The notes beneath the pieces are model-generated. The model was not told the DNA's origin. It made no database searches and worked only from the letters and a program-made list of their open reading frames with translations. Positions 5,688 through 6,384 of a DNA stretch of 6,384 nucleotides are shown here, in pieces; within the stretch, counting starts at the first letter, position 1; every line of letters starts with the position of its first letter. Source of the DNA: Pseudomonadota bacterium (GTDB lineage Bacteria; Pseudomonadota; Alphaproteobacteria; Rhizobiales; Devosiaceae). The stretch spans positions 1-6,384 of the forward strand of contig JAEWHZ010000176.1 in the NCBI GenBank assembly GCA_023387585.1, in the 5' to 3' direction. Made by a program: the position numbers and the translations under genes.

Positions 5688-6384
5688 ATGAGCAATCGTC
5701 GTTTGCGCAGCCTTGCGCTTGGTCTTGCCGGTGCCACCGCCGTGGCCGTGCCGGCCTTCGCCGTCGATCTCGACATCACCTGCCGCTGCGTCATCGGCGG
5801 CGTCAACAGCGCCACCGCCGAATGGCTGCAGGACAGCGTCATCCCCGCCTTCGAGGCCGCCAATCCCGACATCACCGTGTCGCTGAACCAGTTCGGCGGC
5901 GAGGACGCGCAGCTCACCCAGCAGCTGGCGCTCGATTTCTCCACCGGCGCCGGCCCGGATATTTCCGGCTTCGACGGCTTTCTCATCCCGTCCTTCGCCG
6001 AGGGCGGCCTGCTGCGCTCGCTCGACGACCTGATCGGCGAACCCTATGAGACCTGGGAAGGCTGGGAGCATATCTCGCCCGGCATCCGCTCCATCCTCTC
6101 CTATCAGGGCGAGACCTACGGCGTCGGCCTCGGCACCGACGTGCGCATGATCTTCGTGCGCGCCGACCTGTTCGAAGAAGCCGGCATCGATGCCGATGGC
6201 TGGCAGCCCGCCTCCTGGGAGGACGTGCTCGAAGCCGCCCGCGCGCTCAAGGAATCGGGCGTCGAATTCCCGCTCCAGCTCAATGCCGGCGTCGCCATGG
6301 GCGAGGCCACCACCATGCAGGGCTACTGGATGGCGCTGCTGGGCACGGGCGAGGGCGTGACCGACGAAGACGGCCGCTACATCG
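5688..6384 (+). CDS. ABC transporter periplasmic sugar-binding protein, family 1 (3' partial)
   Basis: The frame is open from ATG 5688 to the right edge, giving 232 visible residues of a protein that is normally about 400-430. A Sec signal peptide is present: basic MSNRRLR, a hydrophobic core to residue 20, and probable cleavage after Ala25 (AFA|VD). The mature part follows the extracellular solute-binding protein family 1 pattern: AEWLQDSVIPAFEAANPDITV (residues about 44-64 in outline), GAGPDISGFDG, then YGVGLGTDVRMIFVRADLFEEAGID and SWEDVLEAARALKESG. There is no lipobox, so it should be free in the periplasm. A Cys-x-Cys pair (Cys32, Cys34) lies at the first beta-strand of the mature protein, which is uncommon. 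Permease genes would be expected beyond the window. The LacI-type operator upstream and the divergent GH38-like enzyme point to an oligosaccharide or glycoside ligand, which is an inference. Confidence 0.9.
   Translation, partial: MSNRRLRSLALGLAGATAVAVPAFAVDLDITCRCVIGGVNSATAEWLQDSVIPAFEAANPDITVSLNQFGGEDAQLTQQLALDFSTGAGPDISGFDGFLIPSFAEGGLLRSLDDLIGEPYETWEGWEHISPGIRSILSYQGETYGVGLGTDVRMIFVRADLFEEAGIDADGWQPASWEDVLEAARALKESGVEFPLQLNAGVAMGEATTMQGYWMALLGTGEGVTDEDGRYI

Noticed and set aside
5437..5691. An 84-codon frame on the + strand across the divergent region
   Set aside because: It runs through operator O2, the candidate promoter and the ribosome binding site of the binding-protein gene, begins at a GTG without a ribosome binding site, and resembles no family.
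5400..6071. A 223-codon minus-strand frame overlapping the sugar-binding protein gene and regulatory region
   Set aside because: It covers both operators and is antisense to a clear signal-peptide-bearing binding protein, so it is a GC-driven shadow.

Overview
This is a GC-rich window with alphaproteobacterial character, most likely from the order Hyphomicrobiales (Rhizobiales). That placement is an inference from codon use, from the mix of a LacI-type regulator with a sugar ABC transporter, and from a hairpin-rich intergenic repeat of a style common in that group. No rRNA, tRNA, CRISPR or insertion sequence is visible.

Left third (1-1702, + strand): the 3' part of a thiamine-diphosphate-dependent enzyme of the acetolactate synthase superfamily runs in from the left edge. 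Eight bases after its stop comes a small VOC (glyoxalase-fold) protein with a GTG start. The two look like one operon. Their substrate cannot be read from the sequence.

Middle (1706-2398, - strand): a 174-residue secreted protein of unknown function ends only 3 bp from the end of the VOC gene (convergent). Upstream of it, directly next to its ribosome binding site, is a 100-bp element bounded by GAGCGTT/AACGCTC. It contains two perfect hairpins and looks like a dispersed intergenic repeat.

Right part (2399-6384): a carbohydrate-utilisation locus. On the - strand, a LacI-family repressor is followed 11 bp later by a GH38-like (alpha-mannosidase-like) cytoplasmic hydrolase. Diverging on the + strand is an ABC-transporter periplasmic sugar-binding protein, cut by the right edge. 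The 326-bp divergent intergenic region contains two exact copies of the near-palindrome TGAAAACGTGTTCA, 197 bp apart, one at each promoter. These are very probably the operators of the LacI protein. The model is that an oligosaccharide or glycoside is captured by the binding protein, imported, and cleaved in the cytoplasm by the GH38-like enzyme. The repressor would control both the uptake genes and its own operon, probably with DNA looping possible between the sites.

The most useful observations are the operator pair (which also helps set the repressor start at a GTG rather than an upstream TTG), the divergent GH38-like family with no clear substrate, and the structured 100-bp repeat.
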